Source: Pedobacter sp. N36a (GTDB taxonomy: Bacteria > Bacteroidota > Bacteroidia > Sphingobacteriales > Sphingobacteriaceae). Taken from it: DNA of 64,000 nt. Below the pieces are notes generated by a model. It was not told the origin of the DNA and searched no databases. It saw nothing but the letters and a program-made list of their open reading frames with translations. Positions 18,969 through 27,218 of this stretch are shown here, one piece after another (within the stretch, counting starts at the first letter, position 1; every line of letters begins with the position of its first letter). The position numbers and the translations under genes are program-made. The DNA lies in the NCBI RefSeq assembly GCF_014472395.1, contig NZ_JACSZW010000004.1:124001-188000 (forward strand), read 5' to 3'.

Positions 18969-18974
18969 TGCCGC
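18951..18974 (+). terminator. Hairpin overlapping the photolyase stop codon
   Basis: GCGGCATTA at 18951-18959 pairs with TAATGCCGC at 18966-18974. The stem contains the last codons and stop of the photolyase and is followed by an AT-rich stretch, so it may terminate on the plus strand. Confidence 0.5.
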
Positions 18975-18983
18975 CATTATATT

Positions 18984-19895
18984 TTAATTGGTTACCTCTA
19001 ATACTTCTACGCTGTAGTCTAAGTTTGAATTTGGAGGAATAGACTCTCCACCATTAGAATCAGACACTAACGCATTTCCATAAGCCAGTCCGGAAGGAAT
19101 AAACATCCTCACTTTAGAACCTTTAGTGAATTTTGGCAGCATAATTCTAAATGCTGGAATTAACTTTTTAGGCATATTAGTCATGCTGGCATCCTGATTC
19201 AAGCCGCCGTCTAAACTCTTTAATACATAACTGAAATTCACTAAAGAATTCAGGTTGATCACCTCTGTTCCTGTACCAACAGTAGTCGTTTGCAAATATA
19301 TTCCAGAAGATGCATCTTTAACCGCGTTTGTAATCGAATTAGCTTTTAAATAAGCCTGAATAAGTGCATCGTCCAAAACCGCTTGTTTTTCTTTATAAGT
19401 CGTAATCGATACTACGATAATTTCATTCGAAGCAATGCCTACAGATGGCAATCCATTTCTACCAAAAGCTAGGTAGGAAGGCAGGTAAATTTTAACAGAC
19501 GCTCCAGGGTTTAACTTTTTAAGTACTTGACTAATGGCAGGAACAGATTTACTGAAAAACCCAAATGGGCTACCCACACGCTGTCCTTCATTACGATAAG
19601 TAGGAGTTGTAGCAAATACAGCTCCGTTAGAAAATGCAGCTACTGTGATGCGATAACGTACTGAATCCGTCAGTTTATAGTTGTTGGCATCTGTACTTCC
19701 AGCGGGCGGTGTAGGCACATAAAAATAGCCTGTTTTAGCAGAATCCGCAATGGCATTGATGTTGTTTTTTGCGAAGTAATCTGCCAGTTTAGTATCATCT
19801 ATCGTCTGAACTGACTCATACTCCTTTTTACAGGAACTAAAAATAACGATGGTAGCCAGTAAGGCAATGGTATAAAGTGATAACTTTTTAATCAT
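18984..19895 (-). CDS. FKBP-type peptidyl-prolyl isomerase lipoprotein with two FKBP domains
   Basis: A lipoprotein signal (IVIFSSCKKEYES, lipid-modified Cys22) is followed by two FKBP-like domains at about residues 55-170 and 190-303. The second retains typical strands (FSYVLKSLDGG, FRIMLPKFTKGSKVRMFIPSGLAYG, NSNLDYSVEVLEV). The first has a parallel arrangement (ISQVLKKLNPGASVKIYLPSYLAFGRNG). FKBP proteins catalyse cis-trans isomerisation of proline bonds and assist folding of exported proteins. It starts 10 bases after the smaller FKBP lipoprotein gene, so the two form one operon. 'NSNLDY' and 'RAILDY' at the ends of this and the upstream protein replace the more usual NATLVFDVEL; activity may be reduced. 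Confidence 0.88.
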   Translation of the reverse strand: MIKKLSLYTIALLATIVIFSSCKKEYESVQTIDDTKLADYFAKNNINAIADSAKTGYFYVPTPPAGSTDANNYKLTDSVRYRITVAAFSNGAVFATTPTYRNEGQRVGSPFGFFSKSVPAISQVLKKLNPGASVKIYLPSYLAFGRNGLPSVGIASNEIIVVSITTYKEKQAVLDDALIQAYLKANSITNAVKDASSGIYLQTTTVGTGTEVINLNSLVNFSYVLKSLDGGLNQDASMTNMPKKLIPAFRIMLPKFTKGSKVRMFIPSGLAYGNALVSDSNGGESIPPNSNLDYSVEVLEVTN

Positions 19896-19905
19896 TTTGT
19901 ATTTT

Positions 19906-20385
19906 CTATTTTATATTCTTTAGGGTAATGGTATAATCTAATATCGCACGCGGCGGGATATTGGTGCCGGAAAAATCTTTGTAAGCTAAAGCAGAAGGAA
20001 TGATCAGCCTGATCCGGCCGCCTTTCGTGATTTTCGGAAGGCCTATCTGCCAGCCTTGCATCGCATCCGCAAGCTTTACCGTCACCGAATCTGTTTCTGG
20101 AACCGTCCGAAAAGTCAATGCTGACTTTAATACACGGGCATCAAAGTATACTACCAAACTATCTTGTAATTTTGGAAATACCGTACCTGTTCCTGCGCCC
20201 AAAATCTCATAATTCAAACCTGAAGGATCCACGGTCAAATTTGCCCTGGTACTGTCCCTATATTTTTGTATCGTTATCGCGTCCAATTCCAACTGTTTCT
20301 CCGGGTCGTAAGGAGGAGTCTTCTCACATGCAGCAAATAAACCGCATAGCAAAAATGACAACAGCAAAATCTTGTTTTTTAACAT
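19906..20385 (-). CDS. FKBP-type peptidyl-prolyl isomerase lipoprotein, single domain
   Basis: The 159 residues begin MLKNKILLLSFLLCGLFAACEK, a clear lipoprotein signal with Cys at about position 20. An upstream in-frame ATG at 20460 would bury the signal and is rejected. One FKBP domain fills the C-terminal 110 residues: NYEILGAGTG, SLVVYFDARVLKS, MQGWQIGLPKITKGGRIRLIIPS, ALAYKDF and a closing PPRAILDYTITLKNIK. It is the first gene of a two-gene FKBP operon. A promoter-like TTG-N20-TATTTTTG sits so close to the ATG (six bases) that the message could have almost no leader. Confidence 0.88.
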   Translation of the reverse strand: MLKNKILLLSFLLCGLFAACEKTPPYDPEKQLELDAITIQKYRDSTRANLTVDPSGLNYEILGAGTGTVFPKLQDSLVVYFDARVLKSALTFRTVPETDSVTVKLADAMQGWQIGLPKITKGGRIRLIIPSALAYKDFSGTNIPPRAILDYTITLKNIK

Positions 20386-20391
20386 AATAGA

Positions 20392-20422
20392 CAAAAATAG
20401 TCTTTTATTGGCTATGCCGCAA
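20392..20422 (-). promoter_or_regulatory. Candidate promoter of the FKBP operon
   Basis: On the minus strand TTG at 20422-20420 and TATTTTTG at 20399-20392 are separated by exactly 20 bases, the Bacteroidota consensus spacing. Only six bases separate the -7 box from the start codon, implying a nearly leaderless transcript if used. Confidence 0.5.
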
Positions 20423-20463
20423 TTTTTAACCAATTTTAACAAATAGAAAAGGGAGTTCAAAAA

Positions 20464-20490
20464 AACGCCCTTAATCAGATTAAGAGCGTT
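20464..20490 (-). terminator. Hairpin after the fadNAE operon
   Basis: AACGCCCTTAA at 20464-20474 pairs with TTAAGAGCGTT at 20480-20490 with one mismatch. On the minus strand it follows the fadE-like stop by 22 bases and ends in a T run. Confidence 0.7.
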
Positions 20491-20512
20491 CAGTTTAATT
20501 ATGAATTATACC

Positions 20513-22303
20513 TTAGTAACAATATTTATTTGCGGCAATGACTTGCTGTGCCACCTGCTGACGGGTTTCTTTTACATTGAAGGCCTCCATTTTAGCAAAA
20601 CGGCGTAAACCTACCATCATCATACGCTGCTCATCCCCATCAGCAAATGCCCATAATGCTTCTTTACCTGCTTTTTGCAAGGCATCAACAGCCTCAACAA
20701 AATAGATGCGCATCAGGTTCAACTGACCTTCACAAGCCGCTTCACCACGAAGGCTCACCAACTTTTCGGTTCTCAGCATCGCTGATTCCGCGACGTAAAC
20801 GTAGCTGGCCATATCGGCAATGTTCATCAAAATCTCCTGCTCTTTAGAAAGGCTCATCATCAATTTCTGAACCGCAGCACCGGCGACCATTAAGGTTGCT
20901 TTTTTCAGATTCTTGATGATTTTTTTTTCGGCCGCGAATAACGCATCATCTTCTTCTCCGAAATCAGGAATAGACATCAATTCAGCCGCTACAGCAGTAG
21001 CAGGCGTCATCAAATCCAACTCGCCTTTCATGGCACGTTTCAACATCATATCTACAGTCAGCAGTCTGTTGATCTCATTGGTTCCTTCAAAGATTCTGTT
21101 GATCCTGGCATCGCGATAAGCACGATCCATTGGCGCTTCCGCCGAGAATCCCATACCGCCATAAATCTGTACACCTTCATCTACTACGTAATCCAATGCT
21201 TCAGAACCCCAGACTTTCAGAATCGCACATTCTATCGCATACTCTTCCGTAGATTTCAGTTTGGCCTTGCTTGCATCCATTCCTCCGGCAACCAACCTTT
21301 CATACGCATCGTCAATATTCTGACCAGCGCGATAGTTTGCAGATTCCACAGCATATACTTTTGCCGCCATTTCCGCTAATTTGTACCTGATGGCACCATA
21401 TTTAGAAATTGGACGATCAAATTGAATTCTTTCATTAGAATATTTAATCGCGGTATCAATCACCGCTTTTGAAGCACCAATCGCTGCTGCCGATAATTTA
21501 ATACGACCAATATTTAAAATATTCACTGCGATTTTAAAACCATTCTGACGCTCAGAAAGCATATTTTCTACTGGCACCGGACAGTCATTGAAGAATACTT
21601 GTCTGGTAGAAGAACCTTTAATCCCCATTTTATGCTCTTCAGGATTCATAGTAATGCCTCCAAAATCACGCTCTACAATGAAAGCCGTTAGATTGGCATC
21701 GTCATCAATCTTAGCGAACACAATAAATATATCAGCGAAACCACCGTTGGTGATCCACATTTTCTGACCAGTGATCAGGTAGTGTTTTCCATCTTCAGAA
21801 AGTTTTGCTTTAGTTTTTCCAGAATTGGCATCTGAACCAGAATTTGGTTCTGTCAAGCAGTACGCTGCCTTCCATTCGCCAGTTCCAAGTTTAGGAATGT
21901 ACTTCGCTTTCTGCGCTTCATTGCCATAATACAAAATAGGTAAAGTACCGATTCCGGTATGGGCAGAAAGTGCTACGGCAAAGGAATGACCTGCGCCAAT
22001 TACATCAGCAACCAGCATCGAAGTATTGAAATTTTTACCAAAGCCACCAAATTCTTCAGGAATGGAAACCCCTAAAATACCCAGTGCACCAGCTTTATCC
22101 ATTAAGGAAGGCATCAATCCTTCTTCTTGGGTATCGATACGATCCAGATTTGGATACACTTCTGTCGCTAGAAAATCGCGGCAGGTCTGCGCAATCATTT
22201 GCTGCTCTTCATCAAATTCTTCAGGAATAAATACATCCTGGTAATTGGTTTCTGTAATTAAAAACGCTCCACCTTTAATTGCTTTTTTGTCTGTAGTTTC
22301 CAT
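20513..22303 (-). CDS. fadE: Acyl-CoA dehydrogenase (VLCAD-like), first step of beta-oxidation
   Basis: This FAD enzyme oxidises acyl-CoA to trans-2-enoyl-CoA. The 596 residues are longer than the usual 380 because of a C-terminal helical extension as in very-long-chain ACADs. Conserved parts are AYCLTEPNSGSDAN (149-160, substrate/flavin loop), GQKMWITNGG (179-188) and YRDARINRIFEGTNEINR (396-413), in which Glu406 is the expected catalytic base. It starts 9 bases after the thiolase stop, as the last gene of a MarR-fadN-fadA-fadE operon. The symbol follows the Bacillus fadNAE naming; the native electron acceptor (ETF) is not encoded here. Confidence 0.92.
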   Translation of the reverse strand: METTDKKAIKGGAFLITETNYQDVFIPEEFDEEQQMIAQTCRDFLATEVYPNLDRIDTQEEGLMPSLMDKAGALGILGVSIPEEFGGFGKNFNTSMLVADVIGAGHSFAVALSAHTGIGTLPILYYGNEAQKAKYIPKLGTGEWKAAYCLTEPNSGSDANSGKTKAKLSEDGKHYLITGQKMWITNGGFADIFIVFAKIDDDANLTAFIVERDFGGITMNPEEHKMGIKGSSTRQVFFNDCPVPVENMLSERQNGFKIAVNILNIGRIKLSAAAIGASKAVIDTAIKYSNERIQFDRPISKYGAIRYKLAEMAAKVYAVESANYRAGQNIDDAYERLVAGGMDASKAKLKSTEEYAIECAILKVWGSEALDYVVDEGVQIYGGMGFSAEAPMDRAYRDARINRIFEGTNEINRLLTVDMMLKRAMKGELDLMTPATAVAAELMSIPDFGEEDDALFAAEKKIIKNLKKATLMVAGAAVQKLMMSLSKEQEILMNIADMASYVYVAESAMLRTEKLVSLRGEAACEGQLNLMRIYFVEAVDALQKAGKEALWAFADGDEQRMMMVGLRRFAKMEAFNVKETRQQVAQQVIAANKYCY

Positions 22304-22312
22304 AATATCTTA

Positions 22313-23491
22313 TTAAAGCATTTCGAAAATTCCGGCAGCCCCTTGTCCGCTACCCACGCACATGGTCACCATACCATATTTCTGATCCCTTCGTTTCAAT
22401 TCATTAAATAACTGCACTGATAATTTAGCACCGGTACAGCCTAATGGATGTCCGAGCGCAATGGCACCACCATTCACATTTACTTTCGAAGCATCGATGC
22501 CTAAAGTCCGGATCACGGCCAGCGACTGTGAAGCGAAAGCCTCATTCAGTTCGATCAGGTCAAGTTCTTCCAGTTTCATCCCTGCCATTTTCAAAGCTTT
22601 TGGAATGGCTTCAATTGGCCCGATACCCATAATTCTAGGTGGAACACCAGCAATGCCATAACTCACTAAACGCGCAATTGGCGCTACGCCTAATTCTTTC
22701 ATTTTCTTCTCAGAAACCACCAGTACAAAGGCAGCACCATCAGAAGTCTGCGAAGAGTTACCGGCGGTCACACTGCCATCCGTTGCAAAAACAGGTTTCA
22801 ATTTGGCTAGTTTTTCCAGAGAAGTATCCGCTCTTGGTCCTTCATCAGTATCCACCACATAACTGCGGGTTTTCTTTTTCATATTGCCGTCCAGGTAATT
22901 TTCTACTACTGTGATCGGCGCAACGCCTGCTTTCAGGTGACCATTTTTGATCGCTTCCACCGCTTTCATATTCGATTGAAAGGCGAAAGCATCCTGATCT
23001 TCCCTGCTTACTTTATATTCATTGGCCACTGCTTCTGCAGTTAAGCCCATTCCCCAATACCAATCTGGGTTTTTCATCGCCACATCAGGGTTAGGAACTA
23101 CTTTCCAGCCGCCAAAAGGCATGCCCGACATCACTTCTACCCCGCCGGCAATGATACAATCTGCCATACCGCTTTTAATTTTAGCCACTGCTGTTGCAAT
23201 GGTTTCCAATCCTGAAGCGCAATAACGATTGACCGTTACACCTGGAACTTTATCGGTATCCAATCCCATCAGCGAAACCATACGCCCGATATTCAGGCCT
23301 TGTTCTGCTTCAGGAGTTGCATTTCCAACAATCACATCATCAATTTGTGTCGTATCCAGATTAGGCACAGAAGCCACCAGCTGTCTGATCACATCTGCCG
23401 CTAAATCATCAGCTCTGGTAAAACGAAATACACCACGGGGAGCCTTGCCCACTGCGGTACGATAGCCTGCTATAATATATGCTTCTTGCAT
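22313..23491 (-). CDS. fadA: Acetyl-CoA C-acyltransferase (3-ketoacyl-CoA thiolase)
   Basis: The enzyme cleaves 3-ketoacyl-CoA with CoA, releasing acetyl-CoA. The 392 residues contain the active-site nucleophile Cys91 in NRYCASGLETI, His348 in GGAIALGHPLGCTGA and the second Cys378 in MCVGSGQGAAGIF. Length and motifs fit the degradative thiolase class. It is 25 bases downstream of the fused hydroxyacyl-CoA dehydrogenase gene and 9 bases upstream of the acyl-CoA dehydrogenase gene. Confidence 0.95.
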   Translation of the reverse strand: MQEAYIIAGYRTAVGKAPRGVFRFTRADDLAADVIRQLVASVPNLDTTQIDDVIVGNATPEAEQGLNIGRMVSLMGLDTDKVPGVTVNRYCASGLETIATAVAKIKSGMADCIIAGGVEVMSGMPFGGWKVVPNPDVAMKNPDWYWGMGLTAEAVANEYKVSREDQDAFAFQSNMKAVEAIKNGHLKAGVAPITVVENYLDGNMKKKTRSYVVDTDEGPRADTSLEKLAKLKPVFATDGSVTAGNSSQTSDGAAFVLVVSEKKMKELGVAPIARLVSYGIAGVPPRIMGIGPIEAIPKALKMAGMKLEELDLIELNEAFASQSLAVIRTLGIDASKVNVNGGAIALGHPLGCTGAKLSVQLFNELKRRDQKYGMVTMCVGSGQGAAGIFEML

Positions 23492-23516
23492 GTCTGTGTC
23501 TTTTAATAGAAAAAAA

Positions 23517-25922
23517 TTAGTTTCTTAAAGGTTTCCCTTTGGTCACAATACTTTGAATTCGTTCCAGTGTTTTACGTTCTCCGCAAAGCGATAGGAAGGC
23601 TTCTCTTTCCAGATCCAGTAAATACTGTTCTGTGACCTCCGTTGGCGCGGAAAGATCTCCACCACACATTACCCAACCCAATTTTTCAGAGATTTTCTTA
23701 TCATGTTCAGAGATATAATGTCCGGAATACATGGTATTTGCGCCGGCATAAACAATACCTAAACCTTGTTTACCCAACACCCGGATGTCTCTACGAGGCA
23801 CCGGTTTCGTGTATCCTGCATCTGCCAGCTCAATTGCTTTTGCTTTTGCATCGGCGATCAACCTGCTTCTGTTCATCGAAATCGAATATTTATTTTTCTG
23901 CAAATACCCCAATTCAAAGGCTTCTACTGCGGAAGTGGAAACTTTCGCCATACCGATGGTCAGGAACCTGTCTTTCAATACATTTTGTACAATCTGATCT
24001 TCTTTATATTCGTCGGAAGCACGCAAAGCGAACTCCTTGGTACCGCCACCACCAGGAATCACCCCAACGCCAAACTCTACCAATCCCATATAAGTTTCCG
24101 CATTAAGCTGCACATGGTCGGCATGTAAACTAAACTCACAGCCACCGCCAAGTGTTAAATTATGCGGAGCAACTACTACTGGGATCGAAGAATAACGGAT
24201 GCGCATGGAAGTATTCTGGAACATACGGATGGCTAGGCTTAACTCTTCCCATTCCTGTTCTACAGCCATCATGAAAATCATGCCCACATTTGCACCGGCA
24301 GAGAAATTAGCGCCATCGTTTCCGATCACGACCCCTCTGTATTCTTTTTCCGCAAGGTCTATTGCTTTATTGATGGCTTGTAAAGTATCGCCGCCAATGG
24401 TATTCATTTTAGAATGGAATTCGACATTCAGGATGCCATCACCAAGATCAATGATCGAAGCACCTCCATTTTTCCAAATCGTTTTATTTGCCCTTAAATT
24501 ATCAAGGATGATAAAGGCTTCTGCTCCTGGAACTGCTTTATAGCTTTTCGAAGGAATGTCATAATATTTTTTTACGCCATCTTCCACCTTGTAAAAAGTA
24601 GTGTGTCCGGCAGCCAGCATTTCATGTACCCATGGCGCAGCCTCGTGCCCATATTTTTTCATACCTACAATCGCATCTGTAATGCCTACTGCATCCCAAA
24701 CTTCGAAAGGGCCTAAATCCCAGGCAAAGCCGGCACGCATGGCATCATCAATCCGGTACAGCTCATCAGAGATTTCCGGGATGCGATCCGATACATATTC
24801 AAACAATCCGAAAAAAGAAGCACGGAACAATTCTCCGACTTTATCTTTTCCTGCGGCAAAAACTTTCATTCTGTCTTTTACATTCTCAATGGATTTGGTG
24901 ATATCCAGCGTTGCTGATTTCACTTTTTCCTGAGGACGGTATTCCAGGGTTTTTAGGTCTAGGGCTAAAATTTCTGTTTTGCCTTCAGCAGTTTTTGTTT
25001 TTTTATAGAAACCTTGTTTTGTTTTATCGCCCAACCAGTTGTTGGCTTCCATTTTCTCTACATAAGCAGGAAGCTTAAAAAGATTATGTGCTTTATCCTC
25101 TGGACAATTGTCATACAGCCCTTTGGAAACTTTAATCATGGTATCTAATCCCACCACATCAGTAGTACGGAAAGTCGCCGATTTTGGCCTGCCTAAAGCA
25201 GGGCCGGTAAACTTATCAACTTCTTCTACAGTCAGGTCCATTTTCTCCACCAGATGCAGTAAAGCCATGATGGAGTATACACCTACCCTATTGGCAATAA
25301 ATGCCGGGGTATCCTTACATAGCACCGTTGTTTTCCCTAAAAATTTATCTCCGTAATACATTAAAAAATCTACCAGATCCGGATGGGTGTCCGGGGTAGG
25401 AATGATTTCCAGCAACCTCAGGTAACGAGGCGGATTAAAGAAGTGAGTACCGCAGAAATTGGCTTTGAAATCATCAGATCTTCCTTCCGCCATTAAATGG
25501 ATTGGAATTCCCGAAGTATTCGAAGTAACCAGCGATCCCGGTTTACGGAATTGCTCTACCCGCTCAAATACTTTTCTTTTGATGTCCAGGTTTTCTACCA
25601 CCACCTCAATGATCCAGTCGTAAGACCCGATCTTTGACATGTCGTCGGTAAAGTTCCCTGTCGTAATTTTATTCAAGACCTTTTTGCTGTAAACAGGCGA
25701 AGGATTAGTTTTTACCGTATTTTGCAATGCCGCATTTACAATTCGATTCTTAACCGCAGGATGGTCCAGACTCAGTCCTTTTGACTGCTCCTCTGCGCTG
25801 AGTTCCTTTGGAGCAATGTCCAATAAAAGTACTTCAACTCCAATGTTCGCAAAGTGACAAGCAATACGTGAACCCATAATACCTGAGCCCAATACTGCTA
25901 CTCTATTTATCTTCTTGTTCAT
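23517..25922 (-). CDS. fadN: Bifunctional 3-hydroxyacyl-CoA dehydrogenase / enoyl-CoA hydratase
   Basis: The 801-residue protein carries both middle steps of beta-oxidation. The dehydrogenase comes first: NAD-binding GSGIMG (residues 12-17), an LLLD strand end, TSNTSGIP, and ANRVGVYSIMALLHLVE. The enoyl-CoA hydratase/crotonase domain follows from about residue 490, with NFSAGANVGMI and NLTLGGGCEFSLHAD forming the oxyanion hole. This order is the reverse of E. coli FadB and matches Bacillus FadN (about 790 residues); the fadN-fadA-fadE order also matches the Bacillus operon. Its start overlaps the marR stop by 20 bases, which suggests translational coupling. Confidence 0.92.
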   Translation of the reverse strand: MNKKINRVAVLGSGIMGSRIACHFANIGVEVLLLDIAPKELSAEEQSKGLSLDHPAVKNRIVNAALQNTVKTNPSPVYSKKVLNKITTGNFTDDMSKIGSYDWIIEVVVENLDIKRKVFERVEQFRKPGSLVTSNTSGIPIHLMAEGRSDDFKANFCGTHFFNPPRYLRLLEIIPTPDTHPDLVDFLMYYGDKFLGKTTVLCKDTPAFIANRVGVYSIMALLHLVEKMDLTVEEVDKFTGPALGRPKSATFRTTDVVGLDTMIKVSKGLYDNCPEDKAHNLFKLPAYVEKMEANNWLGDKTKQGFYKKTKTAEGKTEILALDLKTLEYRPQEKVKSATLDITKSIENVKDRMKVFAAGKDKVGELFRASFFGLFEYVSDRIPEISDELYRIDDAMRAGFAWDLGPFEVWDAVGITDAIVGMKKYGHEAAPWVHEMLAAGHTTFYKVEDGVKKYYDIPSKSYKAVPGAEAFIILDNLRANKTIWKNGGASIIDLGDGILNVEFHSKMNTIGGDTLQAINKAIDLAEKEYRGVVIGNDGANFSAGANVGMIFMMAVEQEWEELSLAIRMFQNTSMRIRYSSIPVVVAPHNLTLGGGCEFSLHADHVQLNAETYMGLVEFGVGVIPGGGGTKEFALRASDEYKEDQIVQNVLKDRFLTIGMAKVSTSAVEAFELGYLQKNKYSISMNRSRLIADAKAKAIELADAGYTKPVPRRDIRVLGKQGLGIVYAGANTMYSGHYISEHDKKISEKLGWVMCGGDLSAPTEVTEQYLLDLEREAFLSLCGERKTLERIQSIVTKGKPLRN

Positions 25923-26361
25923 AATTTTCAGTAGGAATTTTATATGCCAGTGTAAGTTTATTCAGTTTCTGTAAGGAAGAGATCAGGTTATTCTTCTCCT
26001 GATTGCTAAAATGCTTATTCAGGTATTCATTAAAAGAGATCACCACTGCTCTTGCGAGCAATCTTTTCTCCCTACCCAAATCAGTCAGGAAAACTTTAAC
26101 CGAACGCTTGTCTCCGATGGAAGTCTCCCGGTATATTAACCCCTGTTCTTCCATATTGTTTAGCATTCTTGATAAACTGGTGGCTTTCACCCCCAGCAGA
26201 CCGGCCAGCTTGGAAACCGCAGTTCCTTCTTTCTCAATATTGATCAGCACATAGCCAATAGCCTGCGTGATTCCGAATCCGGAAGCGATCTGATTATAAG
26301 TGTTGGAAACGTTCTGCCAAACCACTTTCAGGAAATAATCTACTGTCTCTTGTTGTTTCAT
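25903..26361 (-). CDS. MarR family transcriptional regulator of the beta-oxidation operon
   Basis: The 152-residue protein has the MarR winged-helix core: a dimerisation helix (about 20-35, ASGFGITQAIGYVLINIEKEG), the recognition helix in SKLAGLLGVKATSLSRMLNNMEEQGLI (about 48-75), the wing with SIGDKRSVKVFLTDLGREK (81-99), then a long helix and C-terminal dimerisation region. As first gene of the operon, overlapping fadN, it most likely represses fadNAE and itself, with an acyl-CoA as a plausible inducer. A near-palindromic ATGCTTGCAT repeated in inverted order around its promoter is the probable operator. Confidence 0.9.
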   Translation of the reverse strand: MKQQETVDYFLKVVWQNVSNTYNQIASGFGITQAIGYVLINIEKEGTAVSKLAGLLGVKATSLSRMLNNMEEQGLIYRETSIGDKRSVKVFLTDLGREKRLLARAVVISFNEYLNKHFSNQEKNNLISSLQKLNKLTLAYKIPTENYEQEDK

Positions 26362-26369
26362 TAATTACT

Positions 26370-26415
26370 ATGCTTGCATAACAAAGCTATCGAATAAAAA
26401 AATCAAATGCAAGCA
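26370..26415 (-). promoter_or_regulatory. marR-fadNAE promoter flanked by an inverted-repeat operator
   Basis: Minus strand: TTG (26412-26410) and TAGCTTTG (26389-26382) are separated by exactly 20 bases. ATGCTTGCA at 26370-26378 and its exact reverse complement TGCAAGCAT (read ATGCAAGCA on the plus strand) at 26407-26415 bracket the promoter; one copy covers the -33 TTG and the other lies just downstream of the -7 box. Each copy is itself nearly palindromic (ATGC-TT-GCAT), as MarR sites usually are. Confidence 0.65.
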
Positions 26416-26422
26416 AAGAAAA

Positions 26423-26440
26423 AAAATATTATAATATTTT
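26423..26440. repeat. Perfect 18-bp AT palindrome
   Basis: AAAATATTATAATATTTT reads the same on both strands. It lies directly upstream of the marR promoter, where it could act as an AT-rich UP-like element or weak hairpin. It may be incidental in this AT-rich gap. Confidence 0.4.
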
Positions 26441-26515
26441 AGCTGGTAGAAAAACAGGAAGATCTGGCGCCGTTTTTATGCACCTTAGGTAGGTTTTCCA
26501 GATAGTTTTAACAGT

Positions 26516-27058
26516 TTACTTTTTAAAGCGAAGTATTCCCTTTCCATGCAGCGGAAAGCCTTGGCTTCGGGGATTTCCCTCCGCAAAATCCGGCCTTTTT
26601 TTTCCATAATCCCTAGCCACAAGCTCATAACGAGCTTCCAGCTGATGATAGTTCGCTTCCTCCGCTTCCGCTTCTTTACTTTTCGGAAAGCCGTTCAGAT
26701 TACCTACATAGCTGCTATCGGAAATCAACGCTCCATTGGCAGATTTAAAACACACATAGATCTCCATCTGTTCGTTGATTTTCCATTCTTGATTTAGCGG
26801 AAGAAAACAACTCCCCTCTGCTCTTCTTGCCGCATTTAAATAGCTGGTTGCACGTTTTCTGCCGGGATGGCTGATCATGACCATCGACAAATTATCGTTT
26901 TCAGCAGTTTCAACAATGCTGGAATCCCAGCTCAAATGGAGGTCATTTTCTCCTTTGCTGATTTTTAATCCCGACGCCGATTCCAGCTGCCCCTTACTGA
27001 GGATCACTTTGGCATAGTCGACCCAGATATTCGGATACTCACCTGTTAAAGCGTAAAA
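26516..27058 (-). pseudogene. 5'-truncated DUF6266 family gene
   Basis: The readable protein matches the C-terminal part of DUF6266 proteins, which are common in Pedobacter and of unknown function. Before any start codon the frame already reads FYALTGEYPNIWVDYAKVI, the conserved 'aitGeYPNi-idYakV' block, followed by LSKGQLESASGLKIS and a Fn3-like beta domain (LHLSWDSS through ISDSSYVGNLNG). The first usable start is GTG at 27007, inside the domain. The family N-terminus (a glycine-rich GGFSGKVGTVVG-like stretch of about 90 residues) is missing; upstream codons (to about 27100) stay open but do not resemble it. The C-terminus has an Arg/Lys-rich tail. Probably a deletion relic. Confidence 0.65.
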
Positions 27059-27166
27059 TTGGCCTTTAAACAGGTTTAGGGCGCAAATTTGCGAAGAATG
27101 GCCCTACCAATCCCCTCCAATAATCCAACATGAACCCACAAAAAACAAATGTCTTTAAAAACGCAA

Positions 27167-27197
27167 AAAACCGCCTTGCAATAAGCAAGGCGGTTTT
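27167..27197 (-). terminator. Strong terminator after the OmpA-family gene
   Basis: AAAACCGCCTTGC at 27167-27179 pairs perfectly with GCAAGGCGGTTTT at 27185-27197 around a five-base loop. On the minus strand it is followed by a T-rich run, 21 bases past the gene's stop. Confidence 0.9.
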
Positions 27198-27218
27198 CCA
27201 TTCCGTATTAAATACCGA

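Noticed and set aside
23642..24128. Overlapping plus-strand reading frames of 70-154 codons inside fadN
   Set aside because: They lie antisense within a well-conserved dehydrogenase/hydratase, encode no recognisable domain and show composition expected from reversed codons.
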